A stretch of DNA of 64,000 bases from Pseudobacter ginsenosidimutans (GTDB lineage: Bacteria > Bacteroidota > Bacteroidia > Chitinophagales > Chitinophagaceae): contig NZ_CP042431.1 in assembly GCF_007970185.1 (NCBI RefSeq), forward strand, positions 496,001-560,000, given 5' to 3'. Numbering within the stretch: position 1 is the first letter of the stretch; each line of letters opens with the position of its first letter. Below the pieces are notes generated by a model that searched no databases, was not told the origin of the DNA, and saw only the letters and a program-made list of their open reading frames with translations. This document shows positions 21,482 through 30,385 of the stretch, in pieces. A program made the translations under genes and the position numbers.

Positions 21482-22799
21482 GGGCCGTTGAAATTTGAGT
21501 GCTTTCTTTTTTTCCTGTTGCCAGAATGTCCAGTATGCCTTCATTGCGAATGATGATCATTCCGTGGCGGTCGTCGGTAATACCCGATTCCAGTTGATAA
21601 GTGTATGCTGGTACATTACCGTTCATACGGGTGGGCAGGTAACGGAAGTCTATATTATTGGTTGCTTGCAGTTGATCGCCTGCTTCAACGATATGTGATG
21701 AGACGATGAACATACTATTTCGTTTACGGGCAAATCCTTTGATCACTGCAACTGTGGCTTCGTGCGCATCTTTTACATTGGTGCCCCTGAACAGTTCATC
21801 AAAGAGTATAAAGAAGGAACCGTCGCCGTCTAATTCCTGCGCCATTTTTTTCACGCGCAACACTTCTACATAAAAATGGCTGGCGCCGATGCCGAGGTTG
21901 TCAGGAAGATTGATGGTAGTGTAAATTCCATCCAGCACAGAAAATTCCATGGAGGCCGCTGCTACCGGGAAGCCCATGTGTGCGATATAGAGTGCGGTGC
22001 TCAGCGAACGCAGGAAAGTTGATTTGCCGGCCATGTTGGCGCCTGTGAGGAAAAGCACATTTTTAGCATCGTGCATGTGCAGATCATTCGGCACGGGTTT
22101 TTTCAGGGAAGGATGGTACACGCCTTCCAGGTTCAAAACTGCTTTACCTTTTTCCAGGGCTTTGGGAAAAACGAATTTCCGTTCGACGGCAGTCTTTGCA
22201 ACGGACATATACACGTCCAGCTGATAAATGGCTTCCAGCAATTGCTTCACTTTATCAGTTTGTGCTACGCGGAACAACGCATCAAAAGCAGTAACGGCAC
22301 TATAAGACATCCTTCCTTTTTCTGATTCTTTCAATACTGGCTCAAACACCGGGGCCGTAATCAGCTTCAATATGCTTTCGCGTTCCTCAGTGTACGCATC
22401 GATCCTTTTTAATTCCGGTTGGTCCATAAAAGAAAACGTTACCCGGAATACTTCAATGATGGCGCCGACCCCGCTCTGGATTTCCTTTTCGCCCAGTGCC
22501 ACCTGGTTTCCTTTAGCCTTGATTTCGGTTTCAGTATAGCTCAGGTATTTTTCGGCAGTATCGAAAACGGAAGTATGATAAGGAAACCGGATGTTCAAAC
22601 GGGCGAAGTGCTCAATGATACTACTTCTCCGGTTGATGGCCTGCTTGTCTGAAAGAGGGTGACGGAACATTTCACTCAGCAGTGTTTCACCTCCGCGCGT
22701 ATGTACATGATTATAGATATCGATGATACCGCCCCCGTTCTTTTTTCCAAATAGTTCCAGGTCACTGATGGTCTGCTCATCTGTTCGCAGTAGTTTCAT
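21474..22799 (-). CDS. Short MutS-like ATPase A (core and ATPase domains only)
   Basis: 441 residues. Core-like start DLELFGKKNGGGIIDIYNHV and TRGGETLLSEMF, Walker A TGANMAGKST (252-261), then SMEFSVLDGIYTTIN, Walker B-like FFILFDELFRGTN, and the switch SSHIVEAGDQL. It has no domain I Phe-X-Glu mismatch motif and is half the length of MutS. It shares the blocks GANMAGKST, IAHMGFPVAAASMEFSV and SHFY.EV.RVK with its downstream paralogue. It starts 21 bp after the second GldF-GldG fusion gene, so it belongs to the same transcript as the ABC genes by position. Function unknown. Confidence 0.88.
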   Translation of the reverse strand: MKLLRTDEQTISDLELFGKKNGGGIIDIYNHVHTRGGETLLSEMFRHPLSDKQAINRRSSIIEHFARLNIRFPYHTSVFDTAEKYLSYTETEIKAKGNQVALGEKEIQSGVGAIIEVFRVTFSFMDQPELKRIDAYTEERESILKLITAPVFEPVLKESEKGRMSYSAVTAFDALFRVAQTDKVKQLLEAIYQLDVYMSVAKTAVERKFVFPKALEKGKAVLNLEGVYHPSLKKPVPNDLHMHDAKNVLFLTGANMAGKSTFLRSLSTALYIAHMGFPVAAASMEFSVLDGIYTTINLPDNLGIGASHFYVEVLRVKKMAQELDGDGSFFILFDELFRGTNVKDAHEATVAVIKGFARKRNSMFIVSSHIVEAGDQLQATNNIDFRYLPTRMNGNVPAYTYQLESGITDDRHGMIIIRNEGILDILATGKKESTQISTAHV

Positions 22800-22820
22800 T
22801 GCATTATTTTTATCTGATAA

Positions 22821-25130
22821 CTATTTTCTTTTTCTCCTGATCAGGATGATCGAACCCGTCAGCAAGAGAATGCCGGGTAATACCCATATGAGGATTGTCT
22901 TTTGAATTTTAGCTGCTTTTTCGGAGATATCCAGCAATATATCCTCCTCTTCTTTTTTTGATAGTCTAACCGGGAAATGATTATCGGTAAGCCAGCTATG
23001 GGCGCCTCTTGCAAATCGCAGGTTCGATTCACCCAACCTTAAATTGCTGAGAAAATCAGCACTTCCGCAAACAACGATTCGCTGCTCTTTTTGCCGGATG
23101 TTTCGTGTCAGCCGTACTGCTGTTGTGAAAGTGTCCTGCATTCTGTCTCCGGCCCTGGGGTTGAACTGCGGCAGCGTAGAGTCTACAACAAGATCCCCGG
23201 CTTTGAGCCATGTTCGTCCCTGCTGCGTTAGAAGTAAAGGACGTATTGTATACGCACCCGGCTGTTGTGTAATGCCTGTAACGGTGGGCATTCCGAAGCC
23301 AGGAACGGCTGCTTCAAAAGATAGATTGCGGGCTTCAGCAGTTGTTAATGCTACTACCTTATCGGGCGTTTCATCATACGTGGGTTGAACAAGCTGACCA
23401 TCGAGTAATTGGACTCCCAGTTGACGCAACAGTGGATTCAATACATATTGTTTACCGGGTTTGCCGAGGATGATCATACGGCCACCATCATCGAGATAAT
23501 TTCTGATCTTTTCCTGTACTACTGTGCTCAGTTCCATTACCGGATCAGGCAACACAAGTGTGGCCATATCTTTTGGAATATTTTGTATGTTCAGATTTAG
23601 CGTGTCTACATCCAATCCCATGTTTACAATGGAACCACGCACACTTTTGTCGGCGAGTTTGAAAAAGCCCCGTTCTCCCATTTTACGGATATCACGCTCC
23701 AGTTCGCCATTGAGAAAATACACTTTCGAAATTTTTTCGGGCTCTTGTAATCGCTTCAATACCGATGCAATAATGTATAAATCGGGCCAGCACGTAGGAT
23801 CATCCAGTGTTCGTAAAAATTCAGTGCGACCTTTGTATTTTAATTGCATTACCATACGATTGCCTTCTGGCCGCAGGTCAATGAGTTTACGGATGGCAGC
23901 CGGCGATTTGAACAGCTTGAAGTCGATATCCAGTTTCTCCCGTTCTGCTACCCTGGCTGCAATCTCGTCTACGGATTTACCAGGGTATTTGTGAAACCAG
24001 CTGCTATCGGCTGTTGCGGGATCAATATCATAGAAATATTCATAGTTGAATTGAATGTCTGGTTTAAAACGCAGGATCGGATCCCACAACTGGGTAAGGT
24101 AATCAGGGTTGCGCGCCTGCGGAAATCCGCGTGGTACTCTTGAAGTGGTGCTTAACAAGTTGGTATAAAGTGTTACTTCGAGTGAACTGTCTTCCATTTT
24201 TTTAAGCATATTCCGCAGTTCAATAGGAATAGTATTGCTTTCGGGAGCAGTGGTGTCCCAATAACCGTTCAATATGGGCCGGGAACTTGTATAACCTGCC
24301 ATCAGGGCGATCATCATTACCAGCATATATCTGCCGAAAGGAATATACCAGGGTTTGGATTCCCGTTCAGATCGTAGTTTGATGATGGTAAAGCACACGA
24401 ACATAGCAGCTATCACCAGGAAATAAACGATGTCCCTGGTTTCTACGAGGCCAAGCATCATTTTTTGTGTGCGGTTTTGCAGGGAAAGGAACCAGGTCAG
24501 GTCTCTGATAAGATCATATTTCTGCCAGAGCAATCCGATTTTGTCCAGTAAAAACAGCGTGATGAAAACTCCCAATGCTGCAATGATGGAATGGGTTGAA
24601 AGAGCAGACATCAAAAGCCCGATAGAAGAATAGGCACATACCAGCAGGTAGAAACCCAGTATACCGGAAATGAAAAGACCTCTGTCTTCATCACGGATAT
24701 TGAAAGCGCCAATGATCATCAGTAAACAGATGACTGCTACCAGCATTAGCAGATAAAGGATCATCCCAAGGTATTTTCCCAGTACTATTTGCCGGATCGC
24801 TGCGGGGGAAGAACTTAGTAGTCTCATCGTTCCTGATTTTCTTTCACGACTGATCAATCCCATGGTGAGCAAGGGGATGAAGAGGTACAAATAGGAAACT
24901 GCATTTTGATAAACACGTTCAAAAAGCCGGGAGGTTAAAAACCCCGGATGCCAGTGCCAGGCCGGGTTGCTGTTGTTAATCATGATCTCCTGGTAATTAG
25001 CCATCTGATGCAACGGGGAGGCATAAGCGATAGTATTGAATATGAAAAAAACGATCAGGGCACACCAGGCGATGGGCGAGTAAAAGAGATAGCGCAATTC
25101 GTTCTTTGCGATGGTAAGAATCAGGCGCAT
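22821..25130 (-). CDS. GldF-GldG-like fusion: ABC-2 permease plus auxiliary domain, copy 2
   Basis: 769 residues. About 1-250 is an ABC-2 type permease with six hydrophobic segments and the block MGLISRERKSGTMRLLSSSP, then IVLGKYLG. About 260-740 is a periplasmic GldG-like domain (NPDYLTQLWDPILRFKPDIQ, LPDPVMELSTVVQEKIRNYL, GGRMIILGKPGKQYVLNPLL). One C-terminal helix with an RRKRK tail ends the protein. In gliding Flavobacteria GldF and GldG are separate proteins that work with the ATPase GldA; here both parts are in one chain. The gene follows its paralogue by 65 bp. It could serve export of a substrate rather than gliding; no other gld genes are in the window. Confidence 0.85.
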   Translation of the reverse strand: MRLILTIAKNELRYLFYSPIAWCALIVFFIFNTIAYASPLHQMANYQEIMINNSNPAWHWHPGFLTSRLFERVYQNAVSYLYLFIPLLTMGLISRERKSGTMRLLSSSPAAIRQIVLGKYLGMILYLLMLVAVICLLMIIGAFNIRDEDRGLFISGILGFYLLVCAYSSIGLLMSALSTHSIIAALGVFITLFLLDKIGLLWQKYDLIRDLTWFLSLQNRTQKMMLGLVETRDIVYFLVIAAMFVCFTIIKLRSERESKPWYIPFGRYMLVMMIALMAGYTSSRPILNGYWDTTAPESNTIPIELRNMLKKMEDSSLEVTLYTNLLSTTSRVPRGFPQARNPDYLTQLWDPILRFKPDIQFNYEYFYDIDPATADSSWFHKYPGKSVDEIAARVAEREKLDIDFKLFKSPAAIRKLIDLRPEGNRMVMQLKYKGRTEFLRTLDDPTCWPDLYIIASVLKRLQEPEKISKVYFLNGELERDIRKMGERGFFKLADKSVRGSIVNMGLDVDTLNLNIQNIPKDMATLVLPDPVMELSTVVQEKIRNYLDDGGRMIILGKPGKQYVLNPLLRQLGVQLLDGQLVQPTYDETPDKVVALTTAEARNLSFEAAVPGFGMPTVTGITQQPGAYTIRPLLLTQQGRTWLKAGDLVVDSTLPQFNPRAGDRMQDTFTTAVRLTRNIRQKEQRIVVCGSADFLSNLRLGESNLRFARGAHSWLTDNHFPVRLSKKEEEDILLDISEKAAKIQKTILIWVLPGILLLTGSIILIRRKRK

Positions 25131-25195
25131 GTAATGTATTTTTATCAGGAATAATTTTTCGAAATGTGTTTGCTGTTGCGGGAATGGCGCCAGGC

Positions 25196-27568
25196 TTATT
25201 TTCTTTTTCGCCGGATCAATAAAATGATACCAAGTAGTAGGATCAGTGAAGGAATTACAAAGATATAGAGCAGTTTTTCCAACCGGGTCCAGCCGGGCGT
25301 CATGGTAAGCCAGTTATCCTGTGCTACAGGAAAGGTCAGATAAACAGGATAACGGTTATCGCTGAGCCAATAGAAAACGGAACGGATCATCGTAAAACCG
25401 CGCCCTGTGTTTGCCCTTAATTTACCTGCCAGATCAGCATCTCCCATCACTACAATACGCTGTTCTTTACCATTGACCAACCGGCTCAACCGGATCCCCA
25501 ACGGGTAACTGCTTTCTTTCAGATCCCCCTCTTCAGGATTGAACAGCGGAGCAGTTGAGTCCGTTACCAGCTTTCCCATTTTCTGCCAAACCTTTTCAGG
25601 TTGTGTCATTAACAAGGGGAATATACTAAAGCCGCTATCGCTGTGATAGGTAATGCGGCTAACCTTCTCCGTCATATCGAAAATGGTGTCTCCTTCGGGC
25701 AACTGATTGTTGTTTATTGCCAGAAAATTGGTATATAATTGGTTGAGTCCTTCCGGCCCCAGCTTGTATGCTTCAGGAGCTTTGTAATATTTTATTTTGT
25801 CGGGTGTTTCGTGAAAGCTTGGCTGCACCAATTGACCAGGCATCAATTGCACACCAAGCTGCTGCAGCAATGGATTCAGAACCTGTTGTTTGCCCGGTTC
25901 ACCAAGAATGAACAGATTGCCTCCTTTACGAATGTAGTGGTTCAACTTCTCCATCACAACCGGCTGCAGGTCTACTTTAGGGTCTGCGAGTACCAATGTG
26001 GTCATGTCTTCTGGTATCCCTTGTGTGGAAAGGTTCAATGTATCCATATCGAATCCGAGGGGATACAATGAATTCATCCAGGCATATTCACGCTCTCCGA
26101 ATTTGAGGATGCTCCGTTCGAGCTGACCGGTAATAAATCCCAGTCTTGGCATTTTATTACCGGTGAGACGATTGAAAGCCGCATTGAAAGCCGGTTCACT
26201 GGCAGACTGGGTATTGGCAAAAAGAGGAGGCCCCGTCTGATACGGAAAGTAATTGATGAACACAGAGCGTCCCTTCCAGCTTAACTTTGTTCCGAGGCGA
26301 TAGTTCAGTGAATCGAGATCTACTATCTTTTTTACTTCTTCTGGTCCCATAAAGAGCGCCGAGTCTACATATTGTGTACGCGCTACGAGCCCTGCAATTT
26401 GTTTCAGTGTCTTACCCGGAAAAGTGTAGAACAAGGTACTGTCGCCCGGACGCACGGCGTAGTAGTATACATATTTGAACCGGATATCTGGTTTAAATCG
26501 CCGGTAAGGTTCCCACAGATCCATATACCTATTGATGTTCTGAGGATAGCCAATATTGTAGTACTCTTCACTGCTATGGAAAAGATTGGTATACAGGGTT
26601 ACTTCCAGGGGGCCATCTCCAAAGGCTTTCAGTTGCTGCTGTGTGATGGGATGAAGGGTATTGATATCTCTTGCTGAAGCATCGAGGTAGACTACTGCGG
26701 ACTGGCGCGAAGACAGATAACCAACAGTCAAAGTAAGTGTGATAACCGCCAGGTATTTTCCTGCCTTCTGGTACCATGCTCCGGACTGCATTTTGCCTTT
26801 CAGTATCAATAAGGTGAAAGACATGAACATCATGATAATCGACAGGTAGTAAATGATATCCTTCGTTGTAATTAAACCTTTCAGCAACCTTCCGCTACGA
26901 TTCTTCAGACTTAAAAAATAAGTGAGGTCTCTTACAAAAGCATGCTCCTGCCATAACTCATGAACATTCGCCAGAATGGTCAGAATAACAAAACTGATAA
27001 TGGCAGACACGATCGGGTATCGGGTAAGGCTCGATGTAAAAAAGCCGATTGCAGCGTAAGTAGAAAGCAGCAGCCATACACCCAAAGCTGCCGACAACAT
27101 CAATCCATAGTCAACAGATTTGATGTCGAAAGCAGCGGTTATTAAAAACACGGACAGTATCAATAAGAACAACAAATTGAAAAGACAAATGCCGAGGTAT
27201 TTTCCCAATACGAGCTGGCGCATCCGCAAGGGAGAAGAATACAACAACTTGAATGTACCGTTATTGAATTCCCTGCTGATCACACTCATGGTGAGTAATG
27301 GAATGAACAGGTACAGGTATTTAAGTACATCCGCGATCATACCTGATGTCGGATGTGTGATGAACCCTTCTGTAAGTGATACATTCCTGAGATGGACCAG
27401 CCAGGGTTTTTCCTGAAATATATTGTACATCCTTGGCCCCATCTGATACACACGGCCCACGTAGTAAAACGCGCAAAGGAGCCAAAATATGACCAATAGA
27501 AACCAGGCCACCGGTGTATAGAACAGGTTTCTCAACTCATTCTTTGCTATTCTGAAAATCAGTTTCAT
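25196..27568 (-). CDS. GldF-GldG-like fusion: ABC-2 permease plus auxiliary domain, copy 1
   Basis: 790 residues from the ATG at 27568, where MKLIFRIAKNELRNLFYTPV matches the start of copy 2; a frame to 27619 exists. The domain order is the same: permease with LTMSVISREFNNGTFKLLYS and LVLGKYLGICLF, then a GldG-like domain with FKPDIRFKYVYYYAVRPGD, TLVLADPKVDLQPVVM and GGNLFILGEPGKQQVLNPLL, and a terminal helix with RRKRK. Two similar but clearly diverged half-transporters beside one ATPase gene suggest a heterodimeric permease. It lies 154 bp after the ATPase gene; a hairpin-forming inverted repeat stands in that gap. Confidence 0.85.
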   Translation of the reverse strand: MKLIFRIAKNELRNLFYTPVAWFLLVIFWLLCAFYYVGRVYQMGPRMYNIFQEKPWLVHLRNVSLTEGFITHPTSGMIADVLKYLYLFIPLLTMSVISREFNNGTFKLLYSSPLRMRQLVLGKYLGICLFNLLFLLILSVFLITAAFDIKSVDYGLMLSAALGVWLLLSTYAAIGFFTSSLTRYPIVSAIISFVILTILANVHELWQEHAFVRDLTYFLSLKNRSGRLLKGLITTKDIIYYLSIIMMFMSFTLLILKGKMQSGAWYQKAGKYLAVITLTLTVGYLSSRQSAVVYLDASARDINTLHPITQQQLKAFGDGPLEVTLYTNLFHSSEEYYNIGYPQNINRYMDLWEPYRRFKPDIRFKYVYYYAVRPGDSTLFYTFPGKTLKQIAGLVARTQYVDSALFMGPEEVKKIVDLDSLNYRLGTKLSWKGRSVFINYFPYQTGPPLFANTQSASEPAFNAAFNRLTGNKMPRLGFITGQLERSILKFGEREYAWMNSLYPLGFDMDTLNLSTQGIPEDMTTLVLADPKVDLQPVVMEKLNHYIRKGGNLFILGEPGKQQVLNPLLQQLGVQLMPGQLVQPSFHETPDKIKYYKAPEAYKLGPEGLNQLYTNFLAINNNQLPEGDTIFDMTEKVSRITYHSDSGFSIFPLLMTQPEKVWQKMGKLVTDSTAPLFNPEEGDLKESSYPLGIRLSRLVNGKEQRIVVMGDADLAGKLRANTGRGFTMIRSVFYWLSDNRYPVYLTFPVAQDNWLTMTPGWTRLEKLLYIFVIPSLILLLGIILLIRRKRK

Positions 27569-27602
27569 CCGAATCCTTTTAAGAGTTTTTGTTGACCGGA
27601 AT

Positions 27603-27649
27603 TTCACATGAACAGGCACCCGTTTGAGAAAACCGGCTATTCATGTGAA
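27603..27649. repeat. Inverted repeat between the ABC ATPase and permease genes
   Basis: TTCACATGAA (27603-27612) and TTCATGTGAA (27640-27649) form a perfect 10-bp stem with a 27-nt loop, 35 bp before the permease start. There is no T-run, so it is not a normal terminator. It may be an operator, an RNA processing site or a translation control hairpin. Confidence 0.5.
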
Positions 27650-27722
27650 CACAAAAGATCACCTGTCCGTCTCCGTTGGTAAGACAGTAATTTTGTGTTT
27701 CATTAAATCTATTATTGGGAAA

Positions 27723-28646
27723 CTATCGTCCTGCAGTACTGGACAAATGCTTGAACACTTCATCAAGCACGCCCTTTTCGGGATTGATTTCCCTCAGGCG
27801 CCAGTCACCGGCCACACTGGCGGTGATCAGTTGGTTGGTAACATCTTCTTCGCTGCCTTCAAAATGGATCCTTACCTGTTTGTCGGAAACAAATTCCACC
27901 CGTATTACTCCCTTGATGGCTTCCAGTGTTGAAGCCGCAGGCGGATTATCAACCTTCATCAGTACAGAACTGGTTTGTGCATAATTATTGAATGCATCCA
28001 TCGTATCCGAAAAAACAATCCTGCCTCCTTCGATCATGATCACTTCCCTGCAAAGAAGATTTACTTCAGAAAGCACATGTGAAGAGAATAGTACGGTATG
28101 CTCTTCCGCTATTTCCCGGATCAGTTTTCTGACCTCGATCATTTGATTTGGATCGAGGCCATTGGTTGGTTCATCCATCACCACCAGTCTGGGCTTATGG
28201 ATAATGGCCTGCGCAATGCCCACACGCTGCCTGTAACCGCCTGACAAATTCTTGATCAGTCTCGAACTGAAATGTGCTATGCCACAACGCTCCTTCACTT
28301 CATCAACAGCTGCTTTCATCTTAGTTTTATCCATCAGCCGCAACGCTGCACAGTATACCAGGTATTCATCTATAGTAAGATCGGTATACAATGGAGCGGT
28401 CTGTGGTAAGAAACCAATTTGTTTTTTTGCTTCGAGCGGATGTTTTCTTACATCGATCTCATTGATATAAACACTTCCTTCCGTTTGGTTCAGTGAGCCG
28501 CAGATGATATTCATCGTAGTAGATTTACCGGCTCCGTTTGATCCGAGGAGGCCGATAATACCGGAATCTGCAATTTCAATATTGATATCGCGGATGGCCC
28601 AGCTGGTACTATATTTATGCGACAGGTTTTCGGTTTTAAGTATCAT
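27723..28646 (-). CDS. ABC transporter ATP-binding protein, GldA-like
   Basis: 307 residues. Walker A GSNGAGKST (about 35-43), signature LSGGYRQRVG, Walker B LVVMDEPTNGLD and the H-loop SSHVLSE are all intact. The C-terminal 90 residues (LMKVDNPPAASTLEAIKGVI...) form the extra domain typical of ABC-2 exporters, including GldA. It would power the two GldF-GldG fusion proteins encoded next. The gene starts 4 bp after the sigma factor gene, so the two are very likely translated from one mRNA. Confidence 0.92.
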   Translation of the reverse strand: MILKTENLSHKYSTSWAIRDINIEIADSGIIGLLGSNGAGKSTTMNIICGSLNQTEGSVYINEIDVRKHPLEAKKQIGFLPQTAPLYTDLTIDEYLVYCAALRLMDKTKMKAAVDEVKERCGIAHFSSRLIKNLSGGYRQRVGIAQAIIHKPRLVVMDEPTNGLDPNQMIEVRKLIREIAEEHTVLFSSHVLSEVNLLCREVIMIEGGRIVFSDTMDAFNNYAQTSSVLMKVDNPPAASTLEAIKGVIRVEFVSDKQVRIHFEGSEEDVTNQLITASVAGDWRLREINPEKGVLDEVFKHLSSTAGR

Positions 28647-28650
28647 TTTG

Positions 28651-29358
28651 CTAGGTATAATTAATTATTCGTTGTTGCTCTTCAGTGAACGATGTAATAT
28701 GGGTTGATGAGATTTCATAAACATTTTCCTCTGTACTATCAAGATCCTTTATCACGCTTTTGGTATTACTTGCATTCGCACAAAAAATAGCAAACCCGAA
28801 AAAAAACAGGAATAAACTTACAGCACTTAGCTGTGCTTTAAAAAAACGCTGCGCCCTTGTCAGATGTACTCTAACGGTATTACAGGAGATATTCAGTTTG
28901 CCGGCAATTTCAGCGCGGCTCAATCCTCCTTCCCTGCTCAGCCAGAATACTTTTTTTTGCATTTGGGGAAGACGAGTGAATATAAGTTCCAACTGACACT
29001 GTTGTTCCTTGCTGATCATCCGGTTATCTGCAGCAGGTATACATACTGGTTTGCTGCCAGCAGTAAGATCTTGCAGCGCCCTGGTTCTTCGGGATTCTTT
29101 ATGCAGGTACTTATAGGCAGCATGAACAGCAACACGGTATAACCAACCACCGGGATTTTCACAAGCAAGCGTTTCGCGCCTGGACCATAACTTCAGGAAA
29201 GTATCCTGTAATATATCTTCCGCCACATAGCGGCATTTGGTGATACCGGATATAACGGTCAATAAATCTGGCGTATACAGGGTCACCAGTTCGTTGAATG
29301 CTTTTTCTTCAGCATGCAGGATGGAATAATTTTCATAGGGGGTATAGCTGGTAATCAT
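28651..29358 (-). CDS. ECF sigma factor with C-terminal membrane segment and tail
   Basis: 235 residues. Sigma region 2 is at about 15-80 (YVAEDILQDTFLKLWSRRE and GWLYRVAVHAAYKYL). Region 4 is at about 120-170 (LELIFTRLPQMQKKVFWLSR, then the helix-turn-helix LSRAEIAGKLNISCNTVRVH). After region 4 a hydrophobic segment FLFFFGFAIFCANA (about 182-196) is followed by about 39 polar residues. No anti-sigma gene is adjacent; instead an ABC ATPase gene follows at 4 bp. The extra segment suggests membrane tethering. Whether the tail is inside or outside cannot be seen. It starts 40 bp after the lipoprotein gene of the SusC/D operon. Confidence 0.85.
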   Translation of the reverse strand: MITSYTPYENYSILHAEEKAFNELVTLYTPDLLTVISGITKCRYVAEDILQDTFLKLWSRRETLACENPGGWLYRVAVHAAYKYLHKESRRTRALQDLTAGSKPVCIPAADNRMISKEQQCQLELIFTRLPQMQKKVFWLSREGGLSRAEIAGKLNISCNTVRVHLTRAQRFFKAQLSAVSLFLFFFGFAIFCANASNTKSVIKDLDSTEENVYEISSTHITSFTEEQQRIINYT

Positions 29359-29398
29359 CGATGAGCAACAATTTAGGTGAAGAGTTCACTGGTTCACT

Positions 29399-30349
29399 TC
29401 AATCAGCAAACCTGAACCCGATTGTTTTTAACAATGTGCGGGCAGCCCTGAATTTTTGCAGTATGAGTGGGTAAGTTGTATAATCAGCATCGAAAGCTGC
29501 GGTGGTGTCATAGGTAAAAGCGGCTTCCAGAAAGGTAAGCAGGTCGTCTTGTGCATACGGCATGATTTTTCTGTTCATCAGGCTCAATGAATAGCTGGCT
29601 GGTATAAAACCATACTCTTGTGGTACAATAGTGCCGCCGGGAGAAATGACATTATATCGCTCTCCATAAATTCTCTGGCCCGGAAAGCTATTTATGGTTA
29701 TACCGTAGAAGTTTGATTTTATCTGTGTAAGATGTTCAAGCAGCAATTTTTTGGAAGCCATTTTCGCCAAAATAGAAGCAACATAATTTTTTCTGCCTGC
29801 TTCCGTCATTGTATCAGGATTGACCAGTGGTATAATGAAAGTGTTCAAAGCAGGGTAAGGTTTATCGGCAATGGAAGAAAAGCCAGCATTATCACTGCCG
29901 GGAATTCCTCTTATTTGCAGGGTTTTTACCAACAAAATACTATGTACCGGAATACCAGCGGGAACCTGAAGCAGCACTTCTGCTTTCAGCAGCGGTAATA
30001 CCGGCAACACCCATTCCTTCTCAGCAATCAGTTGATAGGAAAGTCCATTTTGCCTGCCCAGCAGCGTATAATTTGTTGCCAGCTTATGGTAGAAATAAAC
30101 TGGAATACCTGCACTATCACCTACATGCTCACGCGCAATCGTATCGTTGTAAAAAACCGGCACGCTTGTTTCCTGGTAAAATTTGAAAATAGCATGATCC
30201 ACGGGGTCGGAAGGATTGTCTTTTACCACCAGGTAATTTTTATCGGGATCCCCTGGTTGCAGTGGTGCTTCTTTTTTACAAGACACCACACTCAATACCA
30301 ACAGGAAAAACAAGCTGCTGATGATTTGAATTTTGTTGACTGCCATCAT
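29399..30349 (-). CDS. Lipoprotein of unknown function, third gene of the SusC/SusD operon
   Basis: 316 residues. The lipoprotein signal is IISSLFFLLVLSVVSC, so it is probably anchored in the outer membrane like SusD. The mature part starts KKEAPLQPGDPDKNYLVV and then DHAIFKFYQETSVPVFYND. The latter recalls the start of SusC/D-linked metallohydrolase lipoproteins (the TIGR04549 type), but no HExxH motif is present, so it would lack that activity. It lies 36 bp after susD. Its role may be in binding the same substrate. I do not recognise the family with certainty. Confidence 0.7.
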   Translation of the reverse strand: MMAVNKIQIISSLFFLLVLSVVSCKKEAPLQPGDPDKNYLVVKDNPSDPVDHAIFKFYQETSVPVFYNDTIAREHVGDSAGIPVYFYHKLATNYTLLGRQNGLSYQLIAEKEWVLPVLPLLKAEVLLQVPAGIPVHSILLVKTLQIRGIPGSDNAGFSSIADKPYPALNTFIIPLVNPDTMTEAGRKNYVASILAKMASKKLLLEHLTQIKSNFYGITINSFPGQRIYGERYNVISPGGTIVPQEYGFIPASYSLSLMNRKIMPYAQDDLLTFLEAAFTYDTTAAFDADYTTYPLILQKFRAARTLLKTIGFRFAD

Positions 30350-30385
30350 AAATGATGTTTTGGGTTTGCAATTGTATTGTTGATC

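Noticed and set aside
20168-22799. Classical MutS/MutS2 mismatch-repair genes
   Set aside because: Domains I and II, the Smr domain and the usual length are missing; only core and ATPase parts are present.
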